Source: JAAYUD01 sp041907665
GTDB lineage: Bacteria > Bacteroidota > Bacteroidia > Bacteroidales > Bacteroidaceae
DNA length: 64,000 bases
Direction: 5' to 3'
Assembly: GCA_041907665.1 (NCBI GenBank)
Contig: JAYRGW010000003.1
Coordinates: forward strand, 62,001 to 126,000
The number at the start of each line of letters is the position of its first letter. Within the stretch, counting starts at the first letter, position 1. Positions 17,644-26,742 of this stretch are shown piece after piece. The notes beneath the pieces are model-generated. The model was not told the origin of the DNA and made no database searches. It worked only from the letters and a program-made list of their open reading frames with translations. The position numbers and the translations under genes were made by a program.

Positions 17644-18937
17644 TAGATGTAAAAGTGGCTGCCGGAAATGAAGCACTTCTCAAAACGAATGCAACACACT
17701 CATTATACATAAATAAGCCTTTCAGCTATCTGTAGAACACCATTTAGATCGAGTCTAAATAGACCCCTACCGGAAATAACGTTCATACAATATGCTCTTA
17801 GCCCGATTTTGAGACCTCTTTTCGCTGGCGTTGTATATGGTACATCATTAACATGCTGTGTGATAGTGCGTAATGGTGTCATACTGAAGTGACAAAGGTT
17901 GAAAATAGAGTTGTATTGCAGAAAAAAAGAATCGATGAATAGCCGCATATATGTTGTCTTATTTCCATGCAAATAATTAGAATGATACCTCATTTCAGCA
18001 AAAGAAAGCAACGATAAAATGCTTCGAATACAATCATTTTTCATGACAGATCCCAAAGTGCACATTCTCCGATATTCTGATACTTTCTTATCCAAACATA
18101 GGCTACAGACTATTGTAGAACACTATTTTTGTTATTGTTCCATCGCTCGAATATAACTCGAATTAGAGCCGCAGCATAGGCGCATCGCATATAATTCATT
18201 GATATACAGCGAGAAAATCATAAGGACGAAAATAAATGTTTCTAGTTACAAACTTTTAGTTTCGTCCTTATGAATTTTTGTGTTCGTCGTTATCATTTTT
18301 CGAAAACTAAGTGTTGATTTCGCGCATTTGAAAGTATTATTTCGGTATGGTTAAAATAGTATCAGTATCATTCTTAATGTTCACTTCCGAAAACGAGGTC
18401 GAAAAAATAATTCTCACACGCCAACTTTCATCACCCACTTGAGTCGCCCATTATCAGGGCCCATTCGAGAGAAATCATAACGCATTGATTCTCTGAGAGA
18501 AAACATGTTTTTCGTGTCCCGCTTTGGCGTCGTATGCACGTATGAGTCTGATATACAGTCAGTAACGGTGACAGAGATGTTTCCATAACTAAAATAGAAA
18601 AAACGAGGTTTTACATATCTACACGAGGTATCTTTAAGTATCGGTAAGAACCGGCGACTTCAACAAATCGGTATTGTCTTTGTCCTTCCAAAACGACATA
18701 TGCTCCTAAAATTGTTGTCGTATGTTAGTTTCTCCGAAAACTTAAGGACGTCACCGAAAAAACTAACATACGACAACGGCGGCTATACACTTGTTTTGCT
18801 TTGCAAAAAATCAGACGTATGTTGCTGCGGTAACTAACGGATGTTGTCGACGAAACTAACGTTAGTTGTTAGGATAACTTCTGTTAGTTACCGCAGTAAC
18901 TAACGGAAGTTATGGCAGTGACATACGTCTGTTTTTT
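17644..18937 (+). repeat. Large structured intergenic repeat, copy B
   Basis: This near-full copy runs in the same orientation as copies A and D. H1 has a 14-bp stem (18218-18231 with 18260-18273). H2 has a 17-bp stem (18714-18730 with 18761-18777). The complete H3 has an outer 11-bp stem (18812-18822 with 18921-18931), an inner 14-bp stem (18825-18838 with 18883-18896) and a palindrome ACTAACGTTAGT (18855-18866), ending in TTTTTT. It lies between the converging 3' ends of uvrB and the FadL-like porin. Copies B and D share a 5' flank (TAGATGTAAAA and ACATAAAT-AGCC blocks) that A and C lack. An antisense 130-codon frame (17703-18095) is open only in this copy and is considered non-coding. Confidence 0.9.
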
Positions 18938-19006
18938 AAGCATTAAATGTCGCTAACCAAATGATTCAATTCAGAGATCTTCACATCAACGATATAATCA
19001 TAACAT

Positions 19007-19040
19007 ACAAAAAAGGCAACCCTTTTGAAGAGCTGCCTTT
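19007..19040 (-). terminator. Terminator of the porin operon
   Basis: On the minus strand AAAGGCA (19034-19040) pairs with TGCCTTT (19012-19018), with an inner CTCTT/AAGGG stem, and TTTTT follows. It is 25 bases past the porin stop. Confidence 0.75.
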
Positions 19041-19065
19041 GTATACTGTCAGAAATATAATAAAA

Positions 19066-20700
19066 TCAGAATCTATATCCCAATGTAACAATGAAACGAT
19101 TTCTCTCATTCGTTATTCTATTTTTTGAAATGTTCTGATTGGCCTGCGTGTAAGCAATATTCTGAACATTGAAAGGATAGAAGTCACCATTGAGATGAGT
19201 ATAAACATAAGCCATATCACAGTAGAACGAACCGGCATGATATCCAAGTCCTGCAGTCAAGTTATACAGATTCTTCGTGTTTAAATACTCCGCATCCGTA
19301 CGAATTGCATTATTTGCTAAGACTTTGCTGGCATATTCTTTGGTCGATCCACTAACAAAATTGTATCCCAACCGAAATGACAACTCAGGCAGTACCTTGA
19401 ATTCTCCACCGATACGGAAAGTATGAACTCCTTTCAACATACTACTTATATAATTGTTCTCATATTCCATATTATCATCATTGTCGTCTTTCAATTTTGC
19501 TGACGAATAATCTGCATATTCATATTCGGCATCTAAAGCTGCAAACTGATTTATCGTATATCCCATGCTGAAATCAAATTTCCACGGTGTCAGAATACGA
19601 TATTTAGTTTCACTTTCCATATCACTACCGCTGGCATCATAAGGACAAGAAACTCCATCTTTCATTTTTTGGGCTCCCGAATCATACATACTATAATCCA
19701 AATAAGCGATCTGATGTTCAGTTAGATTATAATAGGTAGGAGTATGTATTGCAAAACCGACCCGAAAAGGTGATGACTCGATCGGTCGAAGAATAAAACC
19801 TAATTTAAAATCAACACCCGAACCATTTACATTATAATAATTATTTAAAGTATAATGCCCATCATCTTTCTGATCAGTAGTGTTTGCCCAAAATACTTCA
19901 GTGTAAGCAGTGTTACGATTGTAGCTTATATCATACAATCCAATGGTACCGCCCACATAAAAACGATCGTTGAAATTGAAAGCCATATTGAAATCAAAGT
20001 TGTCAATACCACCTTTCTCTCGCGATAGATATTGATTGTTTACATAAGATCCCTTATTGTAATAGTCATCGGTATAATAAGGATTAAATCCGTTAAAAGT
20101 AGTATTTCCCTTACTATCTTTTGAATAAGACGGGTTTATCAGAAAACCATTAAATGCCAACGGCCCAAACCAAGGAATATTAGTATTGAAATAAGCATCA
20201 TTAGCTTGCAATTCACTCACATTAGCCCCTGCATTGTTTACCATCGTCGAGACTTGATCTCCAAGTGAAGCATTAAAGCTACCAGTAGCCAGCATCTCTC
20301 TATTAAAAGAATTAGAGCGACGATAATTGATAGCAAAATTCATAAAACGTAGACTGCCGTTGCCCGCCTTATTGGAAAACACAACTCCAGCATTATCAAT
20401 GGTTGCAATCGTTCGATCCTTACTTAAATTAGCTCCAAAAGAATTGGAATTGATAGACGTATTCTGCAACCCAAAAGTTATCATTGCATCATTGCTACGA
20501 TACAAACCGATACCTGCAGGGTTTGTAGAGGTCGTAGATATATCTCCACCCAAAGCACCCATTGCGCCTCCCATACCGACAAAACGAGCCGTTCCATTCA
20601 GATAAGTTTGCATAATATTGTTGGCATCGTATAACGTCTGAGCGTTCACCGCCATGCTGCCAAGTGCTAGGCCAGCAACTAAAACACATATCTTTTTCAT
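19066..20700 (-). CDS. OmpP1/FadL-type outer membrane transport protein
   Basis: This 544-residue protein begins with a signal peptide (MKKICVLVAGLALGSMAVNA) followed by the hatch-like segment RFVGMGGAMGALGGDISTT and STNPAGIGLYRS, typical of FadL/TodX barrels, which use an N-terminal plug. The remainder alternates hydrophobic and polar residues, as expected of a 14-strand barrel, and ends in GYRF with the aromatic last residue recognised by BAM. The family moves hydrophobic compounds across the outer membrane. Its start is 67 bases after the stop of the Tyr/Gly-rich protein on the same strand, so the two may be co-transcribed. Confidence 0.85.
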   Translation of the reverse strand: MKKICVLVAGLALGSMAVNAQTLYDANNIMQTYLNGTARFVGMGGAMGALGGDISTTSTNPAGIGLYRSNDAMITFGLQNTSINSNSFGANLSKDRTIATIDNAGVVFSNKAGNGSLRFMNFAINYRRSNSFNREMLATGSFNASLGDQVSTMVNNAGANVSELQANDAYFNTNIPWFGPLAFNGFLINPSYSKDSKGNTTFNGFNPYYTDDYYNKGSYVNNQYLSREKGGIDNFDFNMAFNFNDRFYVGGTIGLYDISYNRNTAYTEVFWANTTDQKDDGHYTLNNYYNVNGSGVDFKLGFILRPIESSPFRVGFAIHTPTYYNLTEHQIAYLDYSMYDSGAQKMKDGVSCPYDASGSDMESETKYRILTPWKFDFSMGYTINQFAALDAEYEYADYSSAKLKDDNDDNMEYENNYISSMLKGVHTFRIGGEFKVLPELSFRLGYNFVSGSTKEYASKVLANNAIRTDAEYLNTKNLYNLTAGLGYHAGSFYCDMAYVYTHLNGDFYPFNVQNIAYTQANQNISKNRITNERNRFIVTLGYRF

Positions 20701-20767
20701 TGTTATATTCTCAATAAATTAAACGATATATAAAATATAAGTGAGCTATTAAGCCATTTCGTCATTC

Positions 20768-22171
20768 TTATCTACGACTGCTATGTCCGCCACCGCCACG
20801 ACTGCCACCGCCTGAAAAACTTCCTCTGCTAACAGAAGGAGAAGGGCGGCTTACGCTATTATATGAACGACTAGGAGAATAAGATCGATTAGAGTTAGAC
20901 GGTGTGTAAGAACGACGACTACTATATCCATTATTGGATGGAGTATACAAACGACGCGATTCACTTTGATTGAAAGAACGCGTATACACCCCATTATTAC
21001 TATATCCACTAACGTCATTACCTCTGCGGCTGCTATAGCCTCCTCCATCTATTGCTCCATTGTATGCCCGCGTACTGCTAGGACGATCATAACTATCACG
21101 GCGTGAAGAAGAAGCATCGGTACGAATGGTCTCTCCTTGACGCGTTCCAATAACTCGACGAGAGTTCATTGTGGAATTGCGTACCGGATCGCCACCTTGC
21201 ATGTCGCCTTCATTAATATATCTTCTAGATGAAGTACCATTAGGATTACCACCGTAATTAGAAGATCCATAACTACCACCACGCGTGTAAGTATTACCTC
21301 CATAATTTGAATATCGGTTGTTACAATAAGTTACACCAGCCAGATGATTGCCACCATCCCGAGGAGAATACCAGCCGCCACAATATGCGTAATAACCGCC
21401 ATCCCATCCACGGCCGTACCAACCACCATAGTATAGGTATCCACCTCCCCAATACGAGTAATAAGGACTGTAACCATAGCCCCAGCCATAATTATAACCG
21501 AAACCCCAACCATAGGAGTTAAAACGCCAATCCCACCATAATCTATTGGAGAAAGTAGGGAAAGCATACGCATACATTCCGTCATAATAAACATTCCAGT
21601 CCCACGAATTCAATCCGTAAACAATATCCCAATAATAAGGACTCGAAATGCTTATAGCGAAACGAGGGTTGCGAAAACGAATGATACGAGTAGCATATTC
21701 GTAATCGTCGTCCGTTCCATCAAAGCCATTCGCCCATGTACCGTCCAAATCTTGATCGTAGACAGAAGAGTGTCCATTACGATTTTGCGGAACATTGGCA
21801 TTATTTTCGTCGATATACAATGTATCGCTCACTGCACCATCATTTCCATTCTCATCAGAATAGCCATTGACATCACCATTGTCATTATCCGTTGAGCTGT
21901 AACGACGATTGTATTCATCAACATTCCGAGTATTTGCGTTATTACTTCTACGCACAATAATCGTCGTCGGATTATTTTGAGGAGTAGTAACAACTACCGT
22001 CGTTGGCTTATTCCGTTTGACGGTTTTCACGGTCGATTTAGACTGTGTATTTGCATCAGTCGATGTCGTCTTCTCTTTTGAAGGGACAAAATAAAGGTCG
22101 TCTTCATTTTGTGCCATCATGCTGAGTGGAAGAGACCCCAGAAGCATCATTAGAATAACAATCTTTTTCAT
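20768..22171 (-). CDS. Secreted Tyr/Gly/Ser/Arg-rich low-complexity protein
   Basis: This 467-residue protein has a signal peptide (MKKIVILMMLLGSLPLSMMAQ). A Thr/Asn/Asp-rich segment follows (about 35-130). The middle region (about 165-280) is unusually rich in Tyr, Trp and Gly (GWGFGYNYGWGYGYSPYYSY and similar). The C-terminal third is full of Ser-Arg-Arg and Tyr-Ser-Pro-Ser repeats, ending GGGGHSSRR. No enzymatic motif is visible. Similar proteins of unknown role are common in Bacteroidales. A surface or envelope location is inferred from the signal peptide and the neighbouring porin. Confidence 0.75.
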   Translation of the reverse strand: MKKIVILMMLLGSLPLSMMAQNEDDLYFVPSKEKTTSTDANTQSKSTVKTVKRNKPTTVVVTTPQNNPTTIIVRRSNNANTRNVDEYNRRYSSTDNDNGDVNGYSDENGNDGAVSDTLYIDENNANVPQNRNGHSSVYDQDLDGTWANGFDGTDDDYEYATRIIRFRNPRFAISISSPYYWDIVYGLNSWDWNVYYDGMYAYAFPTFSNRLWWDWRFNSYGWGFGYNYGWGYGYSPYYSYWGGGYLYYGGWYGRGWDGGYYAYCGGWYSPRDGGNHLAGVTYCNNRYSNYGGNTYTRGGSYGSSNYGGNPNGTSSRRYINEGDMQGGDPVRNSTMNSRRVIGTRQGETIRTDASSSRRDSYDRPSSTRAYNGAIDGGGYSSRRGNDVSGYSNNGVYTRSFNQSESRRLYTPSNNGYSSRRSYTPSNSNRSYSPSRSYNSVSRPSPSVSRGSFSGGGSRGGGGHSSRR

Positions 22172-22214
22172 ACCATTTATTTTTATTAGTTATACATACT
22201 TATCTTTCACGTTA

Positions 22215-22245
22215 CAAAAATAGTAACATCATTGAGCTGAAAAAA
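22215..22245 (-). promoter_or_regulatory. Probable promoter of the Tyr/Gly-rich protein and porin
   Basis: On the minus strand TTTT (22242-22245), 19 bases, TATTTTTG (22215-22222) resembles the Bacteroidetes pattern. Confidence 0.5.
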
Positions 22246-22303
22246 GAAAAATATCCTATTCGGTCGTAGGGATTTCCCTAAATATAAAAGTGCTCATCTC
22301 CCA

Positions 22304-23872
22304 TCAGAAGGGCATCGGCTCCTCGTTTCCCAAGCCAACAAATGGATTGACAGAATCACCTTTAGGTCCTCCGTCAGTATAATTCGATTCGTTCATTTTC
22401 GAACCCAATATATTAGCATTTTCATCTCCAGGCATTGGAATGACATCATCATTAGGATTCTGAAATTTAGCAAAATCATTCTTAAAGCGAAGCAATACAT
22501 CACCAGTTTTACCATTACGGTGCTTAGCAATAATTATTTCGGCCATACCGCGAAGATCGTTTCCATTGCGATCCTCGTAAATTCTATAATATTCGGGACG
22601 GTGAATGAAGATAACGATATCGGCATCCTGCTCGATAGCTCCCGATTCACGTAAGTCACTTAATTGAGGACGCTTACTTTCGGCAGCACTTTCGGGGCGT
22701 GAAGGATCTGTACGCTTCTCCACGTCACGATTTACCTGCGAAAGTGCAATGATAGGTATCTTTAATTCTTTGGCAAGTCCTTTGAGCGAACGAGAGATAG
22801 TGCTGACCTCTTCCTGACGGTTAAAACCCATTCCACTAGCGGTCATCAACTGCAAGTAATCGACTATTATACACTCCACATGGTGTTCTCTAACTAATCG
22901 ACGAGCTTTGGTTCGAAACTCAAAGATGGATAGACCTGGCGTTTCGTCGACAAAAAGAGGTGCATCTATCAGATTCTTCAGTTTACTATCCAATTGAGCC
23001 CATTCGTAATCGGCCATTTGACCGCTTCTAATTTTTTCACCCGGTATCTCACAAACATTAGATATCAAACGGTTTACCAATTGCACATTACTCATTTCAA
23101 GAGAAAACAAAGCGCAAGGTTTACGGTAATCTACCGCTATGTTTCGAGCCATAGATAGAGCAAAAGCCGTTTTACCCATGGCAGGGCGAGCAGCAATAAT
23201 GATAAGATCGGATTTTTGCCATCCGGCCGTTATCTGATCCAAATCATGAAATCCCGATTCCAAACCACTTAAACCGTCTGTACGAGCAGCAGCTTTTCGG
23301 AGTTGTTCATAAGCTTCTTCGATAACCGGATTGATTTGAGTATAATCCTGCTTTAAGTTCTTCTGAGCAATTTCAAAGAGTTTACCCTCAGCTTCCTGCA
23401 TCAAGTCATCAACATCAAGGGTAGTATCAAACGCTTTGGACTGAATACCACTGGTATAAGAGATCAATTGACGCGCTAAATATTTCTGAGCAATAATCTG
23501 AGCATGATATTCTATATGGGCAGACGAAGCTACACGACTACTCAACTCGGTGATGTAGAAAGGGCCACCCACTTCTTCAAGTTCATCATTCTTTTCGAGT
23601 TGTTCTTTCACCGTCAGAATATCAACAGGCTTCTCTTTCAAAGCCAAATCAGAAATGGCCTTAAATATTAATTGATTACGATGCTCATAGAATGACTCTG
23701 GACGGAGTATTTCACTAACTTGCGAAAAGGCATCTTTTTCTATCATCAGGGCTCCAAGTACAGCCTCTTCCAAATCTACAGCTTGAGGCTGTAAACGCCC
23801 ATAATCGCTCACCGGTTGTCCTTCAGGTACTTTCTTTCCACGTGTAGAAGGATATCTCTTCTTTTCTTCCAT
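22304..23872 (-). CDS. dnaB: Replicative DNA helicase DnaB
   Basis: This 522-residue protein has the DnaB N-terminal domain (DLEEAVLGALMIEKDAFSQV, about 33-52) and a RecA-like C-terminal motor. The Walker A segment is AARPAMGKTAFALSMA, with CALFSLEMS, IIVDYLQLM (Walker B) and SQVNRDVEKR (the DNA-binding and arginine-finger region). The hexamer unwinds DNA at the fork and recruits primase. No intein or insertion is present. The gene diverges from ispE across a 109-base gap holding -7 boxes in both directions. Confidence 0.95.
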   Translation of the reverse strand: MEEKKRYPSTRGKKVPEGQPVSDYGRLQPQAVDLEEAVLGALMIEKDAFSQVSEILRPESFYEHRNQLIFKAISDLALKEKPVDILTVKEQLEKNDELEEVGGPFYITELSSRVASSAHIEYHAQIIAQKYLARQLISYTSGIQSKAFDTTLDVDDLMQEAEGKLFEIAQKNLKQDYTQINPVIEEAYEQLRKAAARTDGLSGLESGFHDLDQITAGWQKSDLIIIAARPAMGKTAFALSMARNIAVDYRKPCALFSLEMSNVQLVNRLISNVCEIPGEKIRSGQMADYEWAQLDSKLKNLIDAPLFVDETPGLSIFEFRTKARRLVREHHVECIIVDYLQLMTASGMGFNRQEEVSTISRSLKGLAKELKIPIIALSQVNRDVEKRTDPSRPESAAESKRPQLSDLRESGAIEQDADIVIFIHRPEYYRIYEDRNGNDLRGMAEIIIAKHRNGKTGDVLLRFKNDFAKFQNPNDDVIPMPGDENANILGSKMNESNYTDGGPKGDSVNPFVGLGNEEPMPF

Positions 23873-23924
23873 TTTATATTATATCAAATTTATTGCAAAG
23901 ATAATTTTCTCTTTCCTTTTTCCC

Positions 23925-23954
23925 TTGATTTTTCACAATTACTTTTTAACTTTG
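23925..23954 (+). promoter_or_regulatory. Promoter of ispE
   Basis: TTG (23925-23927), 19 bases, then TAACTTTG (23947-23954) lies 27 bases before the ispE start. A minus-strand TATCTTTG (23896-23903) serves dnaB. Confidence 0.65.
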
Positions 23955-23981
23955 TACCACTTATTATGAACAATTTGCTTT

Positions 23982-24803
23982 ATGATTTCTTTTCCCAACT
24001 GCAAAATCAACCTAGGTTTATATGTTACATCTCGTCGCCCAGACGGCTATCACGAACTAGAGACCATCTTCTACCCTATTCCTCTTGAAGATTCGCTCGA
24101 GATAGTTCCAGGATCGACACATGCAGATTGTACCCTTCATCTTTTCGGTAATGAGATAGAATGCAATACAGACAACAATCTAGTGATAAAAGCTTATCGT
24201 ATATTACAAAAAGAATTCACATTACCGCCTCTTGATATTTCCCTCTATAAACAGATACCCTCTGGTGCGGGACTGGGAGGAGGATCGTCAGATGCAACCT
24301 GTATGCTCAAATTGCTCAACGAGTACTGCAAATTGGGATTATCAGTCACTCAACTCGAAAACTACGCAACACAACTTGGAGCAGACTGTGCCTTTTTTGT
24401 TCGCAATACACCAATGTTAGCTCGAGGAATCGGCAATATTTTCTCTCCTATTGCCCTTTCACTCAGTGGATATAAGATCGTTATCGTAAAACCTGATATT
24501 TTTGTTTCAACTAGAGAGGCTTTCTCATTAATTAAGCCGCATACGGCAGAATATGATTTATCTGAGACAATAACACTTCCAATCAATCAATGGAAGAAAT
24601 ATCTTCAAAACGATTTTGAACAAAGCGTTTTCCCACAACATCCAGAAATAGCAAGTATCAAAGACAAACTTTACAAAAGCGGTGCAATTTATGCCTCAAT
24701 GTCAGGTTCAGGCTCTTCGCTCTATGGTATATTCCCAAAAGATTATGTGAGCGATCCCGCAGCATTCAAAGATTTATTTTATTTCTGTGACGTTCTTAAA
24801 TAG
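23982..24803 (+). CDS. ispE: 4-diphosphocytidyl-2-C-methyl-D-erythritol kinase
   Basis: This 273-residue GHMP-family kinase phosphorylates CDP-methylerythritol in the non-mevalonate isoprenoid pathway. The start FPNCKINLGLYVTSRRPDGYHEL carries the substrate-binding Lys and the RPDGYH motif. The ATP-binding motif PSGAGLGGGSSDA (about 91-103) is intact, as is the distal MSGSGSSLYGIF motif. The ATG at 23982 gives the family-typical N terminus; an upstream frame in another register is a shadow. It is a single-gene unit. Confidence 0.93.
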   Translation: MISFPNCKINLGLYVTSRRPDGYHELETIFYPIPLEDSLEIVPGSTHADCTLHLFGNEIECNTDNNLVIKAYRILQKEFTLPPLDISLYKQIPSGAGLGGGSSDATCMLKLLNEYCKLGLSVTQLENYATQLGADCAFFVRNTPMLARGIGNIFSPIALSLSGYKIVIVKPDIFVSTREAFSLIKPHTAEYDLSETITLPINQWKKYLQNDFEQSVFPQHPEIASIKDKLYKSGAIYASMSGSGSSLYGIFPKDYVSDPAAFKDLFYFCDVLK

Positions 24804-24952
24804 CCTTATTACAACGAATGCACCTCTGTTAAAGAAGAATAAAACAATAAGTCGTCAATGTAACTTTTTCATTTTGAGCACATCTAATCAGTAAATGTCG
24901 CAAATTAAAAGCGGACAACAAACACAAATAGTTTATTAAAAACAAACTCAAA

Positions 24953-25525
24953 ATGAAAACAAAATTAATGATGGCAGCTACAATTCTAATATTTGGTATG
25001 GGATTGTCAGCTCAAGCACAAGAAAATGGCTTTAAAGGAGAAAGGCGAAAATTTGATGTAGCAAAGATGGATTCTATGCGATGCCAACGTATGTCAAACG
25101 AATTAATGCTAAATGATGCAACAACAGCAAAGTTCAAGACATTGTATATGGATTATCTGGCAGAGATGAGAGATCTTATGATACCTGTAGGCAAGATGAA
25201 CAGAAGCAGCACAAAAAAAAGGCCTTTAAAAGAAATGACAGACGCCGAAGTTCAGAAAATGCTGGAAAACAGGTTCGAAAAAGAACAAAAGATGCTTGAC
25301 GTACGTGTCAAATACTATAAAGAATTCAAACGCTTTCTCTCTCCGAAACAAATCGCTCGAATATTCCGTCCACGCTTTCAAGGTAAACACATGATGCATC
25401 CAGGATTTTTGGCCAATAAAGAAGGAAACAAAAGAATGCATCAATGGAACGGACAACCAAATAAAAGATGGAATAAACAAGATAAGAATGAATGCTCTCA
25501 ACAGCCAGCAGAAAAAGATAATTAA
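24953..25525 (+). CDS. Spy/CpxP-like secreted protein
   Basis: This 190-residue protein has a signal peptide (MKTKLMMAATILIFGMGLSAQA). Its helical, Met/Lys/Arg-rich body includes LNDATTAKFKTLYMDYLAEM and FKRFLSPKQIARIF, the latter close to the LTxxQ motif of the Spy/CpxP group of periplasmic stress chaperones. The C terminus is rich in His, Met, Asn and Lys. Its role is inferred to be envelope stress or metal response. It has no sigma or anti-sigma partner in the window. Confidence 0.65.
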   Translation: MKTKLMMAATILIFGMGLSAQAQENGFKGERRKFDVAKMDSMRCQRMSNELMLNDATTAKFKTLYMDYLAEMRDLMIPVGKMNRSSTKKRPLKEMTDAEVQKMLENRFEKEQKMLDVRVKYYKEFKRFLSPKQIARIFRPRFQGKHMMHPGFLANKEGNKRMHQWNGQPNKRWNKQDKNECSQQPAEKDN

Positions 25526-25669
25526 CTTCGGTGCTGACAATGGCGAAACTCTAGTTGAGCATTTACTTAAGTTCTGTATGTTTGTGAAATAACCATAACA
25601 AAAAACAACTGAATATCTTTGTGTCCTCATTTGTATTTGCATAAGTTGGAACAAACATACTTTACACTC
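25526..25669. other. Non-coding spacer before repeat fragment E
   Basis: No gene seen. The stretch from 25526 to 25952 holds this spacer, the repeat fragment, its hairpin and the truA promoter. Confidence 0.4.
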
Positions 25670-25806
25670 CAAAACGTCATATGGATCTAAAAATATTTTC
25701 GTCCATACGTTTTCATAAAAAACAGAAGGACGTCACCGAAAAACGAACATACGACAATTTCAGCTTATGATTATGAGCTAAAATTGTCGTATGTTCGTTT
25801 TTGGAT
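25670..25806 (+). repeat. Partial copy (E) of the large intergenic repeat, with a 22-bp hairpin
   Basis: The segment from CCAAAACGTCATATG (about 25670) through GAAGGACGTCACCGA (25725-25739) matches the H2 region of the full copies, with a degraded left H2 arm. It then carries its own perfect hairpin: 22 bp (25739-25760 with 25781-25802) plus an inner AGCT pair (25762-25765 with 25776-25779), ending in TTTTT. Unlike the full copies it lies between two genes in tandem. It may terminate the Spy-like gene. Confidence 0.75.
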
Positions 25807-25895
25807 AAATCATGTAATCCTCTATTTATAGAGTTGATAAGGCGCCAAAGACTTAAAATTTCGGAAATGACGTTATTGCTTTTTATTATTTATTT

Positions 25896-25927
25896 TTTGT
25901 TATTGCTCTTAACTTGCACTAACTTTG
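25896..25927 (+). promoter_or_regulatory. Promoter of truA
   Basis: TTTG (25896-25899), 20 bases, TAACTTTG (25920-25927). The truA start follows 26 bases later. Confidence 0.7.
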
Positions 25928-25952
25928 CAAGAAAATAAGAACTAAAGAAAGA

Positions 25953-26741
25953 GTGCAACGATATTTTATATACTTAAGTTACGACGGCACAGCTTACCAC
26001 GGTTGGCAAATACAACCAAATGGTGTGAGTATACAAGAATGCCTCAACAGAGCTCTAAATACCATTCTGAGTGAGGGAATTTCAGTAACAGGTGCGGGTA
26101 GAACGGACACCGGAGTACATGCCCGCCTGATGGTAGCTCACTTCGATACGGAAAACGAGATAAATTGTGAGAGATTTTCTGATAAACTAAATCGTATACT
26201 TCCACCCGATATAGCCATTTACAAGATAGAGAAAGTTCGCAATGATGCTCATGCCCGATTTTCGGCCATTTCGAGAACATATAAATACTATATTTCTACC
26301 TCAAAATATCCATTCGGCAGAAACTATCAATGGAGTTTACGCTTTACCCCAGATATAGAAATCATGAACAAAGCCGCTGAATTATTATTTGAATGTAACG
26401 ACTTTACAAGTTTCTGCAAATTGCATAGCGACAATAAAACAAATATCTGCCATATATCCGTTGCCCATTGGGAACAATTGGATAACAATCGGTTGGTGTT
26501 TACCATTCAAGCCGACCGTTTCTTGCGCAATATGGTAAGGGCTATTGTGGGAACTCTCGTAGATGTGGGTCGAAACAAAATAACTATAGAAGACTTTCGA
26601 CGTATCATTTTTGAGAAAGATCGTTGTAAAGCAGGCAGTTCTGCTCCAGCCGAAGGTTTGTTTTTGTACGATATTGCATACGCTGACAACATAACCGAAA
26701 CAGATACAAAAGCCGAGACTTCTAATAAACAAACAGAGTAA
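25953..26741 (+). CDS. truA: tRNA pseudouridine synthase A
   Basis: This 262-residue enzyme makes pseudouridine at positions 38-40 of tRNA anticodon arms. The N terminus RYFIYLSYDGTAYHGWQIQP and the catalytic motif GAGRTDTGVHA (Asp52) are diagnostic. FLRNMVRAIVGTLVDVG forms the second conserved segment (about 192-208). The start codon is GTG at 25953, preceded by AAAGAAAGA; no ATG would give the conserved N terminus. The C terminus has a short, polar tail. It is followed after one base by the EamA transporter gene. Confidence 0.95.
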   Translation: MQRYFIYLSYDGTAYHGWQIQPNGVSIQECLNRALNTILSEGISVTGAGRTDTGVHARLMVAHFDTENEINCERFSDKLNRILPPDIAIYKIEKVRNDAHARFSAISRTYKYYISTSKYPFGRNYQWSLRFTPDIEIMNKAAELLFECNDFTSFCKLHSDNKTNICHISVAHWEQLDNNRLVFTIQADRFLRNMVRAIVGTLVDVGRNKITIEDFRRIIFEKDRCKAGSSAPAEGLFLYDIAYADNITETDTKAETSNKQTE

Positions 26742-26742
26742 T

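Noticed and set aside
17703..18095. Antisense 130-codon reading frame in repeat B, with a shorter counterpart in copy D (60078-60347)
   Set aside because: Copy A has a frameshift and a stop in the same frame, copy C has two stops, and copy D lacks the N-terminal part. In the roughly 48-codon segment that stays open in all copies, differences are mostly at first and second codon positions and change amino acids, which is not how a selected protein behaves. It is more likely a by-product of conserved DNA.
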